From Streptomyces noursei ATCC 11455 (GTDB taxonomy: Bacteria > Actinomycetota > Actinomycetes > Streptomycetales > Streptomycetaceae): DNA of 64,000 nt. Where the stretch lies: the NCBI RefSeq assembly GCF_001704275.1, contig NZ_CP011533.1, positions 3,968,001-4,032,000 of the forward strand. Reading direction: 5' to 3'. This document shows positions 62,064-64,000 of the stretch, one piece after another. Positions within the stretch are counted from its first letter, which is position 1, and every line of letters starts with the position of its first letter. The position numbers were made by a program, and so were the translations under genes. A model generated the notes under the pieces. That model ran no database searches and had not been told where the DNA came from. It saw only the letters and a list, made by a program, of their open reading frames with translations.

Positions 62064-62723
62064 ATGGCACATGACGCACCACCGCGCTGGGACAGGCGGA
62101 TGCAGCAGCGACTCGCCCGCGGCGAGGCCGCGGCACTCGGTGAGCTCTACGACCGTTTCGCCTCGCTCGTGCACAGCCTCGCCTACCGCGTCCTGGACGA
62201 CGAGGACGCCGCCGACCGCATCACCCGCGAGGTGTTCGGCTACGTCTGGGAGCACCCGGACTCCTACGACCCCAAGCAGGGCTCGCTGCGCTCCTGGGTG
62301 GCCGGGATCACCCGCCACCAGGCCGTCCAGCGGCTGCGCCAGACCGAGGCCGACTCGGCGCGCGACCGCGGCGAGGCCGGGCCCGCGTCCGCCGAGTCGG
62401 AGCGCGAGCTGGAGCGGAAGATCCACGAGGCGTCCACCGCCGCCCGCGCCGACTACATCGTCACGTCCATGCCCGCCCCGCTGCGCGAGGCCCTGGAACT
62501 GGCGTACTTCCAGCGCCGGGACTACCGCCAGACCGCCGCCGACCTCGGCGTCACCGAGGACGAGGCGCGGCGCCGGCTCCGCCTGGGCCTCCAGCTGCTG
62601 TCCACCGCCCACAACCACCAGGCCCTGCCGGCCGTCCCGATGCGCCGCGTCGCCCGCGGGCCGCACACCCCGCGCCCGCCGCACCCCGCACCGCCCGGTC
62701 CGGGCCACGGACGGTCGCTGTGA
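62064..62723 (+). CDS. ECF-like RNA polymerase sigma factor
   Basis: This 219-residue protein starts at ATG 62064 (GGGGG before); GTG 62028 is an alternative. Region 2: LGELYDRFASLVHSLAYRVL, VFGYVWEHPDSYDPKQGSLR, SWVAGITRHQAVQRLRQ. Region 4: LREALELAYFQRRDYRQTAA, DLGVTEDEARRRLRLGLQ. The Pro/His-rich tail has no known role. It overlaps the next gene by GTGA, a typical sigma/anti-sigma arrangement. Confidence 0.92.
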   Translation: MAHDAPPRWDRRMQQRLARGEAAALGELYDRFASLVHSLAYRVLDDEDAADRITREVFGYVWEHPDSYDPKQGSLRSWVAGITRHQAVQRLRQTEADSARDRGEAGPASAESERELERKIHEASTAARADYIVTSMPAPLREALELAYFQRRDYRQTAADLGVTEDEARRRLRLGLQLLSTAHNHQALPAVPMRRVARGPHTPRPPHPAPPGPGHGRSL

Positions 62724-64000
62724 GGGGCCCGGACGAGTGGGACGGCCGCGAGCGCTCCGGCGGCCCCGGTGAAAGACCGCGGATACCGTCACCGCGCCCC
62801 GCCGCGGAGGACCACGGCCCGCTGCCGGACCTCCCACCGGTCCCCCACCGGGGGCTCGGTCCCGTCCCGGCCCCCGCCCCGCCCCACCACGCCCCTGCGG
62901 AGTACGAGAGCGATGACGACCCCGTGATCGGCGACGACACCGGCCCGCGCTACCCACCACCGGCCGCCCCGTCCCACAAGGTGCTCAAGTCCCTGCTGGG
63001 GGCCTGGGCGCTGTCCGCCTGCTCGTCGGAGGAGACGACCGCCGTCGAGGCGCACCTGACGGACTGCGCCACCTGCGCCGAGGAGGCGCTGCGGCTGCGC
63101 GACGCGGTGGGGCTGCTGCACCCCGCGGACAGCCTCGACCTCGACCCGCTGCTGCGGTCGCGGGTGCTGGAGGGCTGCCTGGGCCGCCGGCCGCCGCGCA
63201 TCCCGGTTCCGGAGTGGGCGACGCCGTTCGACGCCGAGGCCGCCAAACTGGACGCCCTGCTGCGCGACATGGGCGAGTCGGAGTGGCGGGCCCCGGTGCG
63301 GCTGCGCTGGTTCGACGGCCGGGAGCCGGTGGAGCGCGACACCACCGTCGCCGGGGTGATCGGGCACCTGATGGCGGTGGACGGCATGGTCGCGACGTCC
63401 CTCGGGCTGCCCGACCCGCTGGGCCCCGCCGCCCCGGAACACCCCGGCCCGCGCCGCCGCACCGAGGCGTACTGGCGCACCCTGGGCGAGGAACCGGACC
63501 CGCGGGCGCCGCACGACCCGTGGCGCGAGCAGAGCCAGGCGCTGATAAGGACCGCCTCGTTCGCCGGCGGCGGGGTCGCCGAACTCTCCGTCCCGTACGG
63601 CAAGTTCGACCTCGCGCTGCGCGACGCTTTCCTGGACCGGGCCTTCGAGACGTGGGTGCACGCCGGGGACATCGCCGACGCGGTGGACTACCCGTACAAG
63701 CCGCCGGCCACCTCCACCTGCTCGTCGACCTCGCGGCCCGGCTGCTGCCGACCACGCTCGCCCAGCGGCGGCGGGACGGGCTGGCCGCGCCGCCGCAGCA
63801 GTTGGTCGCCGCGGGCGCCCCGGGCCGCTCGCTCCACCTGGAGGTCGAGGGCAGCGGCGGCGGGGACTGGTACATAGCGCTGGACTCCCCGGCGGCGGTG
63901 GGCTCACCGGAGTGCACCGTCGCCCACCTCGCGCTGGACAGCGACGAGTTCTGCCAGCTGGCCGCCGGGCACATCTCGCCGGAGGAGACCGCGGCGGGTC
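62720..64000 (+). CDS. Zinc-finger (zf-HC2) anti-sigma-like protein with maleylpyruvate-isomerase-like domain, frameshifted and cut by the window end
   Basis: GTG 62720 overlaps the sigma stop. After a Pro-rich start comes a ZAS motif AHLTDCATCAEEALRLRD (H-x3-C-x2-C), the zinc site of anti-sigma factors, then a DinB/mycothiol-dependent-isomerase-like domain (DALLRDMGESEWRAPVRLRW, VAGVIGHLMAVDGMVATSLG, FETWVHAGDIADAVDYPY). At 63701-63712 the reading changes: the +1 frame, from GGC at 63706, carries GHLHLLVDLAARLLPTTLAQ and continues to the end, while the original frame stops at 63877. Loss of one or four bases in a CCGG repeat would explain this. Confidence 0.8.

Overview
The window is chromosomal DNA of a Streptomyces or a close relative. 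The evidence is very high GC, codon third positions that are almost all G or C, frequent GTG starts, many GTGA/ATGA gene overlaps, and marker families: IcmB, paired DUF5753/DUF397 proteins, PspC-type kinases, LAXTG surface proteins, a ydaO-type riboswitch and a 6C RNA. The order icmB, lipase, M23 peptidase, pcrA, NlpC/P60 protein, and later guaA with chorismate mutase, looks like conserved Streptomyces core chromosome. I cannot name the species.

Layout. 1-4000: the end of a peptidoglycan-binding protein, a secreted serine hydrolase and two exported proteins of unknown function. 4098-12548: a two-armed divergent system. A MoxR-type ATPase, a DUF5682 protein and a von Willebrand A (vWA) protein are on the minus strand, and a SWIM zinc-finger protein and a DUF5691 protein are on the plus strand. 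The spacer has back-to-back promoters matching the RecA-independent (PafBC-type) DNA-damage consensus, and the same promoter type stands in front of pcrA. 12662-23064: icmB, a lipase, an M23 peptidase with a repeat-rich N terminus, pcrA, an NlpC/P60 hydrolase under a ydaO-type (c-di-AMP) riboswitch, a shortened NlpC/P60 paralogue and an esterase. 23282-29348: a response regulator, a PspC-type histidine kinase, a receptor Ser/Thr kinase and a PspC membrane protein, all envelope signalling. 29398-33133: membrane proteins (DoxX, an unknown family, DUF4239).

33432-43356 is an insertion of about 9.9 kb that cuts a class II aldolase gene in two; the 3' and 5' parts survive on either side in the same orientation. 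The insert has lower GC, many small genes, an IS110-type transposase flanked by a 10-bp direct repeat, two DUF5753 regulators (one frameshifted) with DUF397 and DUF6879 partners, a twice-used TGCAATCG operator-like repeat, a small peptide gene followed by a hairpin and an arginase-like (UPF0489-like) protein, and a secreted trypsin-fold protein that has lost its catalytic His and Ser. No integrase is visible.

43970-64000 returns to core chromosome: an SRPBCC protein, guaA, a chorismate mutase behind a Phe/Tyr-rich leader peptide and terminator, a 6C RNA, a LAXTG surface protein, a GMC oxidoreductase with an in-frame repeat insertion, an aldehyde dehydrogenase, a second receptor Ser/Thr kinase, membrane proteins, an autoregulatory-looking XRE regulator, a two-component pair, a STAS protein, and an ECF sigma factor overlapping a zinc-finger (anti-sigma-like) gene that is frameshifted and runs off the right edge.
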